A stretch of 6,473 nt of DNA from an uncultured cyanobacterium (GTDB taxonomy: Bacteria > Cyanobacteriota > Cyanobacteriia > PCC-6307 > Cyanobiaceae): assembly GCA_903921295.1 (NCBI GenBank), contig CAIXOZ010000196.1, positions 1 to 6,473 on the forward strand, read 5' to 3'. The first letter of the stretch is position 1, and each line of letters opens with the position of its first letter. Under the pieces are notes generated by a model. The model was not told the origin of the DNA and ran no database searches. It was given only the letters and a program-made list of their open reading frames with translations. Shown here piece by piece: positions 1 through 6,211 of this stretch. The position numbers and the translations under genes are program-made.

Positions 1-186
1 ACAGGCGGCCAGGCAGAGGATCGGCCGCAGCCGCTTGCCCCCCGCCAGCAGCGAATAGCGCATCGCCTCCCGCAAGGATTCCGGTCGCTCCTCCGGCAGG
101 GACTGGTCGAGGGCCTCCTCGACCCGGAGCCGGGCAGCCTCCAGGTAGGCGGCGAAATCGAAGCTGGTGGTCACCGCCGCGGTCAT
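1..186 (-). CDS. crtE: Geranylgeranyl diphosphate synthase (polyprenyl synthetase), N-terminal part, cut by the left edge
   Basis: The minus strand translates from an ATG at 186-184 into 62 residues beginning MTAAVTTSFDFAAYL and running off the window at base 1. Residues 36-62 contain the start-of-family signature of trans-prenyltransferases: ESLREAMRYSLLAGGKRLRP, then ILCLAAC. The GGKRLRP at 49-55 supplies basic residues that bind the IPP diphosphate. The two Asp-rich metal motifs lie further downstream, outside the window. The family condenses IPP onto allylic diphosphates in the cytoplasm. In cyanobacteria the CrtE type makes GGPP for carotenoids, the chlorophyll phytyl chain and quinones. 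No clear Shine-Dalgarno site precedes the ATG, which is common in cyanobacteria. A farnesyl diphosphate synthase (IspA) has a similar N-terminus, so chain-length specificity is inferred from the cyanobacterial context. Family assignment is very secure; the product length is less so. Confidence 0.9.
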   Translation of the reverse strand, partial: MTAAVTTSFDFAAYLEAARLRVEEALDQSLPEERPESLREAMRYSLLAGGKRLRPILCLAAC

Positions 187-406
187 GGAGAGAGGGGATC
201 TGACTGGGATTCTCTCAGGCTCTGGGCCGATCACCTGCAGTCGGCGCCCTGAGCCGGCGACGGCCAGGGGCGGATGGAGCCGCCGGGTGACCGCAGCCGG
301 GTCGCCCGGCAAAGAGATCCGCCACGACCGGCGCGACGGTTCCTGAGGCCCTGGGGGCACAGACCAGGCGGCACAATGATGGCCAGCGTTTCTGTAGCCA
401 GGGGCC
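187..406. promoter_or_regulatory. Divergent intergenic region between crtE and the membrane-protein gene
   Basis: These 220 bases separate two genes that point away from each other, so they must hold both start regions. On the plus strand CACAAT at 372-377 is the best -10-like hexamer before the GTG at 407, but I see no good -35 box at the right spacing. On the minus strand, GAGAAT within the A/T-richer patch at about 206-215 is a weak -10 candidate for crtE. No tRNA, strong terminator hairpin or repeat is visible. Short open frames crossing the area have arginine/proline-rich, non-protein-like composition and are not called. Confidence 0.4.
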
Positions 407-871
407 GTGAGTCAGGTTCTCTTCTTCATCATCTTCAGCGCCATCTGGGCGGCTGCCGACCACTTCATCGCCCCGCCGATCGCCCGCCTGATTGCGATGG
501 TGCGTGGCGGCGGACCGAAGCAGAGGAGCGAGGCTGAGGCCGCGCCGGCTGCGGCCATCGAAGCGACGGCGCCAGAGGCGACGGGCAGCGATCCGGCCGA
601 CGCTGACGGCAACACCACGCTGGATGGCCTGGAGGATCAGCAGGCCCAGGCCCTGGCCCGCTTTGAGGCGGTGAACCTGGGGATCGCCGAGTGCCTGGTG
701 GGGATCGCTCTGGGCTTCGTGACCGGCCTGGTGCGGGGGCGTCTTGTTCTGGCGGTCAGTTTCACCTCCAGCGCCTGGAGCTGGATTGCCACGATCTGTC
801 TGATCATCGCCAGCATCGTTGGCGCGGTCCTCCACCAGATCGTGATGACGCTGCTCTTCCAGTTCGGCTGA
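407..871 (+). CDS. Small multi-pass membrane protein of unknown function
   Basis: This 154-residue protein is not recognised as a named family. The GTG at 407 is the only usable start because an in-frame TAG lies at 395-397; AGGGG at 400-404 is a poorly spaced ribosome-site candidate. Residues 3-30 form a hydrophobic segment (VLFFIIFSAIWAAADHFIAPP) followed by a short basic stretch. Residues 41-75 are an Ala/Pro/Glu/Asp-rich, probably disordered acidic linker. Residues 91-109 and 113-152 are hydrophobic and probably give two or three more helices, the first carrying GIAECLVGIALGFVTGL and the last ending HQIVMTLLFQFG at the extreme C-terminus. Coding potential is supported by sensible membrane topology and by G/C-ending codons in this frame. 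The gene is divergent from crtE and convergent with the GHL10 gene. The gap between the two stops is 17 bases, with no visible terminator hairpin. No function can be assigned. Confidence 0.75.
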   Translation: MSQVLFFIIFSAIWAAADHFIAPPIARLIAMVRGGGPKQRSEAEAAPAAAIEATAPEATGSDPADADGNTTLDGLEDQQAQALARFEAVNLGIAECLVGIALGFVTGLVRGRLVLAVSFTSSAWSWIATICLIIASIVGAVLHQIVMTLLFQFG

Positions 872-888
872 AGAAGTGGTTCGAGGAA

Positions 889-2058
889 TCAGGGGCTGAG
901 CCAGGCCTCAGGCTTCTGGCGCATCGTTTCGTAAAAGAAAAGATCGATGCCGCCGTAGCCCCGGGAGCGCACCAGCGCCAGCTCCTGCTGCAGCGCGGCA
1001 CTGGTCTTCGGCTGAGTGCGCAGACCGGCCAGCAGGGCGATCCGCACAGGCAGCCGAGCGCTGGCCTCCTGCAGGGCGGGCTCCGCCAACTCCTCCTCCA
1101 CGTCGGTGACGCGATCCCGGTAGAGCTGCACCACCAGCTCATCCACCAGCCGGCGCCGCACCCAGTGGGGCCAGTCGGCCAGGAACAGCGCGGCACTGAT
1201 CGGCTGGGGCTGGGGGGAGAGCGACAGCCGCACCCGCGGACACTGTCGGGCCATGGCGCCACGGATCTCGGCCAGCAGGGCCGTGAGCTGGTGGCTGCGC
1301 CACTGCACCCAGGCCGGAGCATCGATGGCAGGGGTCGGGTCGGCACGCCCCCAGCGGCTCTGCTGCCAGGCCGCCAGGGTCAGGGGGTCGTAGCCGAGCT
1401 CGATCGGCCAGGCGAAGTGGTCGTCGAGCTGGATCAGATCCAGGGGCAGGCGGGTGCAGGCCTCCAGCACCAGATCCACCAGCGCTCGCCGCACCTCGGG
1501 GGCGACCGGGTTCAGCCAGACCCGGCGCACACCATCGAACTCAGCGGCCTCGCGGCGACCCTGACGGTCCCGGAGCACCAGGGCCTGATGCCCGCGCAGC
1601 CACGGCGCCGCCGGCGGAGCCATCAGGCCATATTCGAGCCAGCCGACCGTCTGCAGGCCCCGGCGGCGCAGATCCAGCAGCAACCGCTCGAGATCGGCAT
1701 CACTCAGGGAGCGTTTCGATCGGGGGATGCCGAGCCGATTGCGCTCCGGGGGCACCGTCCACAGCAGCTCACCACCGGTGTACAGGGGCACGCCAACCCG
1801 ACGGATTCCCTGCTGCGACAGCCACTGCGACGCCGCCAGAGCCTGCTCGGGCCGCTTCAGCACCAGGCTGTCGGTCATGGTCAACCAGACCCCGAGGCCA
1901 GCGGCAGCGGCCGAAGCCTCTGGCAGTGGCGCGGCGATCACGGGCCGGACGAGAGCCACCAGGGTCAGGGCCGAGGCCCCCAGGCCCGAAAGAATCCGCT
2001 GCAGGCCGCCAGCCGGGCGGCGGCACCGAGGCAGACAGGACACGGCCAGGGCAGGCAA
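889..2058 (-). CDS. Exported glycoside hydrolase-like GHL10 (DigH/YngK-type) protein
   Basis: The 389-residue protein resembles the GHL10 (formerly DUF187) family, which includes E. coli DigH, a divisome-associated protein that acts on peptide-free peptidoglycan glycan strands. Visible family marks are WLNPVAPEVRRALVDLVLEA at 181-200, LIQLDDHF at 208-215 (the acidic strand end of a TIM-like barrel), DWPHWVRRRLVDELVVQLYRD at 295-315, and the C-terminal GYGGIDLFFYETM at 367-379. Residues 11-43 look like a signal peptide: basic CRRPAGGLQR, then hydrophobic ILSGLGASALTLVALV, with VIA as a likely signal peptidase I site. No lipobox is evident, unlike lipoprotein DigH. The longest frame starts at TTG 2058, just after an in-frame TGA. 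GTG at 2043 (codon 6) is an equally plausible start. The gene lies 48 bases after the folD stop on the same strand, so cotranscription is possible. Glycan substrate and catalytic activity are inferred from the family only. Confidence 0.85.
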   Translation of the reverse strand: MPALAVSCLPRCRRPAGGLQRILSGLGASALTLVALVRPVIAAPLPEASAAAAGLGVWLTMTDSLVLKRPEQALAASQWLSQQGIRRVGVPLYTGGELLWTVPPERNRLGIPRSKRSLSDADLERLLLDLRRRGLQTVGWLEYGLMAPPAAPWLRGHQALVLRDRQGRREAAEFDGVRRVWLNPVAPEVRRALVDLVLEACTRLPLDLIQLDDHFAWPIELGYDPLTLAAWQQSRWGRADPTPAIDAPAWVQWRSHQLTALLAEIRGAMARQCPRVRLSLSPQPQPISAALFLADWPHWVRRRLVDELVVQLYRDRVTDVEEELAEPALQEASARLPVRIALLAGLRTQPKTSAALQQELALVRSRGYGGIDLFFYETMRQKPEAWLSP

Positions 2059-2106
2059 CCACCGTCAACGTAGGCACAGCCGTGGCTTCCCGCCGTTCCG
2101 GCCCGC

Positions 2107-3003
2107 TCAGGGCAGCAGATCGGCGAGGGGCTGGTCACCGCAACAGTGAAGACACCAACGGGCCACGGTGTTGACCAGCAGCAGGGAGACGGTCATCGGC
2201 CCGACGCCGCCTGGGACAGGCGTGATCGCGGCCGCGATCGGTTCCACCTCCTCAAAGCGCACGTCGCCGCAGAGCCTGCTGCGACCATCCACGCCTGGCG
2301 GCAGGCGATGGATGCCGACATCGACGACGACCGCGCCGGGGCGCACATGCTCGGCGCCGATCATGCGGGCGCGGCCCGCTGCCACCACCAGCACATCCGC
2401 CTGGCGGGTCAGAGCCGCCAGATCAGCGGTGCGGGAATGGGCGACGCTGACCGTTGCATCGGCCGCCTGCAGCATCAGGGCCATCGGCTGACCGACCAGG
2501 ATGCTGCGTCCCACGACCACGGCACGGGCACCGGCCAGGGGCACCTGATGGCGGGCCAGCAGGGCCATCACCCCGGCCGGCGTGCAGCTGCGGGGCCCGG
2601 GCTCTCCCTTGAGCAGCCGTCCGAGATTGAGGGTATGGAGGCCATCGGCATCCTTTTCCGGGTCGATCGCCGCCAACAGCGGCTCAGCCTCCAGGCCGGC
2701 CGGCAGCGGCAGCTGCAGCAGGATCCCATCCACGGCCGGATCGGCGTTGAGCCGCTGGATCGTGGCCAGGACCTCGGCCGCCTCCGTCGTTGCCGGCAGA
2801 TGGGCACCGCAATTGACGATGCCGATGCGCGTGCAGGCCTTCTCCTTGTTGGCCACATAGACACCGCTGGCCGGATCGTCGCCGACACGCAACACCGCCA
2901 GCCCCGGCGGCCGGCCGGCCCGCTGCAACCGTTCGGCGACCACGGCCTGCAGCCGTTGTTCGAGCTCTGCCGCCAGCTGGCGACCATCGAGGATCAGGGC
3001 CAT
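2107..3003 (-). CDS. folD: Bifunctional methylene-THF dehydrogenase / methenyl-THF cyclohydrolase FolD
   Basis: FolD interconverts 5,10-methylene-, methenyl- and 10-formyl-tetrahydrofolate in the cytoplasm, feeding purine synthesis and formyl-Met-tRNA. From the ATG at 3003 the protein is 298 residues (E. coli FolD is 288) and begins MALILDGRQLAAELEQRL. Tyr49 and Lys53 sit in YVANKEKACTRIGI, Gln97 in DGILLQLPLP, and Asp120 in PEKDADGLH. These match the active-site Lys/Gln/Asp set of E. coli FolD. The Rossmann nucleotide site is VVVGRSILVGQP at about 162-173, and ITPVPGGVGPMT at 260-271 is the second FolD signature. The frame extends upstream to a TTG at 3021 (adding MPPPSP), but the ATG fits the usual family N-terminus better. 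No Shine-Dalgarno is clear for either. The gene diverges from the PgpH-like gene and is followed on the same strand by the GHL10 gene. No key residue is missing. Confidence 0.96.
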   Translation of the reverse strand: MALILDGRQLAAELEQRLQAVVAERLQRAGRPPGLAVLRVGDDPASGVYVANKEKACTRIGIVNCGAHLPATTEAAEVLATIQRLNADPAVDGILLQLPLPAGLEAEPLLAAIDPEKDADGLHTLNLGRLLKGEPGPRSCTPAGVMALLARHQVPLAGARAVVVGRSILVGQPMALMLQAADATVSVAHSRTADLAALTRQADVLVVAAGRARMIGAEHVRPGAVVVDVGIHRLPPGVDGRSRLCGDVRFEEVEPIAAAITPVPGGVGPMTVSLLLVNTVARWCLHCCGDQPLADLLP

Positions 3004-3143
3004 CGGACTCGGCGGCGGCAAGGGGATGCGAAAGGCCAGAGGGAGTGGCCCGGTGGGCCCTCCGGCTCCAGCATGCCCAACGATCCATCGCCCGTCCGCA
3101 GGACGCGGGCCCGACCATCGCTAGCGTGAGCCTCCCTTGAAAC
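3004..3143. promoter_or_regulatory. Divergent promoter region between folD and the PgpH-like gene
   Basis: The 140 bases separate two divergent starts. TAGCGT at 3122-3127 (context ATCGCTAGCGTGAG) is a -10-like hexamer 16 bases before the GTG at 3144, which would give a very short leader. The same hexamer occurs 24 bases before the small ORF at 6212. A compact GC hairpin, GGCCC-GGT-GGGCC, lies at 3047-3059. It has no T tract and could be a binding site or chance in GC-rich DNA. I see no convincing -10/-35 pair for folD on the minus strand. Promoter assignments here are inference from pattern only. Confidence 0.35.
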
Positions 3144-5234
3144 GTGCGCGTGGTCCGGCTTCCCGGTCCGGCTTCGCTCTGGCGCCAGTTCCGCCGCCAG
3201 GAAACCCCATGCGGCGCCCTGGCCCTCTGGCGGCCGCGGGAGGCCCTGGGGGTGCTCGTGCTCTGCCTGCTGGTGGCCCTGCTCTCAAGCTGGCCGCAGC
3301 TGGTCGAACCGAACCTGGCCCCGGGCCTGCCGGCTCCCTTCACGGCCCGCGCGCCCAAGGAGGCCACCGTGATCGACAGCACAGCCCTGGCCCAGCGACG
3401 TCTGCAGATCGGCCTGCGCACCCAGGTCCAGGTGGTCGATGGCCGGGCCAACCGCGACATCAAGGCCCTGCTGGAGCGCCGGTTGCAGGAACTCGAGCGG
3501 CGCGCCGACGCCCAGGAAGGGCTGGTGGGAGCGATCCAACTGAGCCGCAGCGAGGAGGCCTGGTTGAAAAGCCAGACGGCCGCCTCCCGCAGCCGCTGGG
3601 CCCAGGCGCTGCGCCAGGTTCAGCAGCAGATGCTCAGCCAGGGGCTCAATCCAGGCGTGGCGGAGGAGCAGCTCCGTCAGGCCGCCGCCGAGCGCCTGGC
3701 GGCGCTGGCGCCGGACGGCCGCAGCCTCGGCGCCCGCTTGCTGGCCCAATCGCTGGCGGGGCAGACCAACCTGCGCACGGATGCTCGCCTCAGTCAGCGC
3801 CGGATCGAACAGCTGATCACCCAGCAGGGGATTCCCCACATCCGTGTGCTTGAGGGCGATCGCATCACCCTCCAGGGCGAACCGATCAGCCCCCAGGCCT
3901 TTGATGTTCTCGACTACTTCGGGCTGGTGAACCGCAGCCCCCAGACCCTCGACTGGGCCCTGCGCTTCGGGGAGGCCCTGAGCGCCTCGGCGCTGATGGT
4001 GCTGCTGATCCGGCGCTGGCGGCCATCGCTGGAACCCCGCCATGCCCTGCTGGTGCTCGGCACCCTCGTGGTGGTGCAGGGGGTGAAGCTCTGGCTGGGG
4101 GAGGCCGCCAGCCCCCTGGTACTGCTGGTTCCGACCACCCTGATGCTGGCCCAGGGCCTCGGCACCGCCACCGGACTCTGCTGGCTCGCCGTGGCAGGGA
4201 TGGTCTGGCCGCAGTCTCTCCAGGGACTGATGGAGGCGCGCCTGCTGGTGGCCGCGGTCGTGGCGGCAACGGCGGCCCTGCTTGCCGGTCGCCAGCGCAA
4301 CCGGGCCGCCCAGCTGGAACTGGCCCTGCTGCTGCCCAGTGCGGCCCTGGTGCTGCAGTGGCTGCTGATCCAGGGCAGCGGTCTGATCAGCGGCGGCGAC
4401 AGCCGCCTGCCCAGTGGCAGTGAACTGCTGAACGAGGCGCTGCTGATGGGGGGGCTGCTGATGGCCTGGCTGCTGGTGGCCCCCCTGGTGGAGAGCTTCT
4501 TCGGACTGCTGACCCGGGCTCGGTTGCTGGAGCTCTCCGACCTCGAGCGTCCACTGCTGCGGCGGTTGTCGAACGAGGCGCCCGGCACCTTCGAACACAC
4601 CCTGATGATCGCCAGCCTGGCGGAGGAGGGCACACGGGCGATCGCCGCCGACACCGACCTGGTGCGCACGGGCGCTCTGTATCACGATGTCGGCAAGCTG
4701 CACGGCCCGCAGTGGTTCATCGAGAACCAGAGCGGCGATGACAACCCCCACGACCGTCTCGACGATCCCTTCGCCAGCGCCCGGATCCTGCAGGCCCATG
4801 TGGATGAGGGCCTGAAGCTGGCGCGCCGCTACCGACTGCCGCGCCCCCTGGCCGACTTCATCCCCGAACATCAGGGCACCCTGAAGATGGGTTACTTCCT
4901 GCACAGAGCCCGCGAGCTCGATCCAGGGGTGTCCGAGGCCAGCTTCCGCTACCGCGGTCCGGCCCCGCGCAGCCGGGAGACGGCCATCCTGATGCTGGCC
5001 GATGGCTGTGAGGCCGCCCTGCGGGCCCTCCCCCCCGACAGCAGTGAAGCCGTGGCACGGACCACGGTGCGCCGGATCGTGGAAGCGCGGCTGCAGGACG
5101 GCCAACCGAGTGCCAGTGGCATCAGCCGGGCCGAACTCGACCTGGTGATCCGGGCCTTTGTGCGGGTCTGGAAACGGATGCGCCATCGCCGCATCCCCTA
5201 CCCCATCTCACCGCGCAAGGCCTTCAGCGCCTGA
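3144..5234 (+). CDS. 7TM-HD family phosphohydrolase (PgpH-type), predicted c-di-AMP phosphodiesterase
   Basis: This 696-residue integral membrane protein has full 7TMR-HD (PgpH) architecture. TM1 is at about 34-50. An extracytoplasmic, helix-rich 7TMR-HDED-type region spans about 51-268 (PFTARAPKEATVIDSTALAQ at 65-84). Seven hydrophobic segments lie between about 272 and 455, and a cytoplasmic HD phosphohydrolase domain covers about 478-680. Metal-site residues are His485 (FEHTLMIASLAEE), His514-Asp515 (YHDVGK), His552 (AHVDEG), His576 (PEHQGT) and Asp620 (LADGCEAA). IENQSGDDNPHD at 526-537 is also typical. Characterised members such as Listeria PgpH hydrolyse c-di-AMP, which in cyanobacteria is linked to osmotic and day/night control. 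Residue 577 is Gln where characterised PgpH has the second His of EHH. GTG 3144 is the first start after an in-frame TGA at 3138-3140; GTG 3150 is the alternative. The 3' end overlaps the convergent pseudouridine synthase gene by 27 bases. The substrate is inferred from homology. Confidence 0.92.
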   Translation: MRVVRLPGPASLWRQFRRQETPCGALALWRPREALGVLVLCLLVALLSSWPQLVEPNLAPGLPAPFTARAPKEATVIDSTALAQRRLQIGLRTQVQVVDGRANRDIKALLERRLQELERRADAQEGLVGAIQLSRSEEAWLKSQTAASRSRWAQALRQVQQQMLSQGLNPGVAEEQLRQAAAERLAALAPDGRSLGARLLAQSLAGQTNLRTDARLSQRRIEQLITQQGIPHIRVLEGDRITLQGEPISPQAFDVLDYFGLVNRSPQTLDWALRFGEALSASALMVLLIRRWRPSLEPRHALLVLGTLVVVQGVKLWLGEAASPLVLLVPTTLMLAQGLGTATGLCWLAVAGMVWPQSLQGLMEARLLVAAVVAATAALLAGRQRNRAAQLELALLLPSAALVLQWLLIQGSGLISGGDSRLPSGSELLNEALLMGGLLMAWLLVAPLVESFFGLLTRARLLELSDLERPLLRRLSNEAPGTFEHTLMIASLAEEGTRAIAADTDLVRTGALYHDVGKLHGPQWFIENQSGDDNPHDRLDDPFASARILQAHVDEGLKLARRYRLPRPLADFIPEHQGTLKMGYFLHRARELDPGVSEASFRYRGPAPRSRETAILMLADGCEAALRALPPDSSEAVARTTVRRIVEARLQDGQPSASGISRAELDLVIRAFVRVWKRMRHRRIPYPISPRKAFSA
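3856..3863. repeat. HIP1 octamer palindrome GCGATCGC
   Basis: This is an exact match to HIP1, the highly iterated palindrome abundant in many cyanobacterial genomes. It lies inside the PgpH-like coding sequence. It supports cyanobacterial origin but carries no known gene-specific function. Confidence 0.6.
4638..4645. repeat. HIP1 octamer palindrome GCGATCGC
   Basis: This is the second exact HIP1 copy, in the HD-domain part of the PgpH-like gene. Two copies in 6.5 kb is above a rough base-composition expectation of about 0.2, but the numbers are too small to weigh heavily. Confidence 0.6.
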
Positions 5235-5942
5235 GGGCGGCGAGGTTCCGGCCTCGAGCGACGGAAAGCGTGCCGGCGAAGCGAACGAGAGCCATTCCCC
5301 CGTGGCTGGATGGCGGAACGCCAACCCGCAGGCATGCAGACAGAGGCGCGTGCAGAGGCTGGCCGCCAGGGGCTGGCCGTAGAGGGGATCCCCGAGGATC
5401 GGATGGCCGATCGCCTGCAGATGCACCCGCAGCTGATGCGAGCGACCGGTGATCGGCTGCAGCAGCAGCCCCTGGCCATGGGCGTGCGGCTGATGGCGTT
5501 GCCAGTGCGTCAGGCTCGGCCGCCCGGACGCCGCCACCCCGTAGAGCGGCGGCTGATGGCTCAGCTTCATGATCGGCAGATCGATCGTTCCAGAGGCAGC
5601 CTCCGGACTGCCGAGCACCCTGGCGAAGTAACGCTTCTGGATCTGGCGTTCCGCGAAGGCACGACTGAGCTGGCGATGGCTCTCGCTGTCGCGGGCCAGG
5701 AGCAGCAACCCTGAGGTATCGCGGTCCAGCCGATGCACCAGGCGCAGCTCCGGCCAGCGGGCCTGGAGGCGCAGCACCAGGCTGTCGCGCTGCTCCGGGC
5801 CCAGGCCCGGCTGCGTCAGCAACCCGGCTGGTTTGTTGACCACGACCAGCCAACGATCCTGGTGATGCACCGTCACCGCCGCCAGCCCAGGATCGACCGG
5901 GCGACCCGACGCGAACGGTTGATCAGCGCGGGCAGCGGTCAC
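5208..5942 (-). CDS. RluA-family pseudouridine synthase, no S4 domain
   Basis: The enzyme isomerises specific uridines to pseudouridine in rRNA or tRNA in the cytoplasm. From the GTG at 5942 it is 244 residues, close to the size of short RluA-like enzymes (E. coli RluA is 219). Motifs in order are WLVVVNKPAGLLTQPG at 31-46, LVHRLDRDTSGLLLLARD at 68-85 with the catalytic Asp73 in HRLD, QKRYFARVLG at 102-111, PITGRSHQLRVHL at 163-175 (Ser where Thr is usual), GHPILGDPLYG at 179-189, and RLCLHA at 199-204. No S4 RNA-binding domain precedes the core, which argues against RluC/RluD types. The frame stays open upstream to GTG 6074, adding 44 residues that match no family motif I know, so the 5942 start is preferred but uncertain. 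GTG 6017 is a further option. The target uridine cannot be read from the sequence. The gene end overlaps the PgpH-like gene tail to tail. Confidence 0.9.
   Translation of the reverse strand: MTAARADQPFASGRPVDPGLAAVTVHHQDRWLVVVNKPAGLLTQPGLGPEQRDSLVLRLQARWPELRLVHRLDRDTSGLLLLARDSESHRQLSRAFAERQIQKRYFARVLGSPEAASGTIDLPIMKLSHQPPLYGVAASGRPSLTHWQRHQPHAHGQGLLLQPITGRSHQLRVHLQAIGHPILGDPLYGQPLAASLCTRLCLHACGLAFRHPATGEWLSFASPARFPSLEAGTSPPSGAEGLAR
5384..5393. repeat. 10-base palindrome GGGGATCCCC, possible HIP1-like variant
   Basis: This is a perfect 10-base palindrome inside the pseudouridine synthase gene. GGGATCCC-type octamers are reported as alternatives to HIP1 in some cyanobacteria. A single copy is compatible with chance in GC-rich DNA. 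Confidence 0.25.
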
Positions 5943-6211
5943 CTTCGACGGCCAACACGGATCGGATGATCTTCCCAGCCCGGCCTGGGTCCCGGTCGCC
6001 GGCGCTTCCTTTGCCACTGGGCCCTGGGGTTGGTCTCGGCGCCTGACCCAGCGCAGGATCGCCGCCACCGCCACCGCCGTGCGGCAGATCCACCGCCGCG
6101 CCGAGGGTCGTCAGCAGAACGGGCGCATCAGCGCAACCATGACGCCCCGTAACACCCTCCAGACAGCCAGAACGAGCTCGATAGCGTCTGCATGTAGCCG
6201 CTTGAACATCC
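5943..6211. promoter_or_regulatory. Divergent spacer between the pseudouridine synthase and the small ORF
   Basis: These 269 bases hold the possible N-terminal extension of the pseudouridine synthase (5943-6074, minus) and about 137 further bases. Near the small ORF the DNA becomes less GC-rich. TAGCGT at 6182-6187 (context CTCGATAGCGTCTG) resembles a -10 element 24 bases before the ATG at 6212, matching the hexamer before the PgpH-like gene. I see no tRNA, terminator hairpin or repeat. Confidence 0.35.

Noticed and set aside
215..835. A 206-codon minus-strand open frame across the crtE spacer and the membrane-protein gene
   Set aside because: The product is Arg/Gly/Asp-rich and low in hydrophobic residues, while the opposite strand gives sensible transmembrane segments.
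691..2073. A 460-codon plus-strand open frame opposite the GHL10 gene
   Set aside because: It is rich in Gln, Arg, Gly and Pro, has no recognisable motif, and also overlaps the end of the membrane-protein gene in another frame. The minus strand carries clear GHL10 motifs.
3047..3059. A GGCCC-GGT-GGGCC hairpin as a terminator
   Set aside because: It lies between two divergent gene starts and is not followed by a T tract on either strand, so termination has no role there; such hairpins are common by chance at this GC content.
2146..3129. A 327-codon plus-strand open frame opposite folD
   Set aside because: Its Gly/Arg/His/Gln-rich composition is a shadow of folD, whose active-site residues are all present on the minus strand.
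3285..5186. A 633-codon open frame on the minus strand, opposite the PgpH-like gene
   Set aside because: Its product is dominated by Gln, His, Gly and Ala with no domain or membrane pattern, while the plus strand has full 7TM-HD architecture. Strong G/C bias at third codon positions removes stops from the antisense frame.
5224..5853. A 209-codon minus-strand frame offset from the pseudouridine synthase
   Set aside because: It overlaps the RluA-family frame entirely on the same strand and yields Ala/Pro/Arg-rich sequence without motifs.
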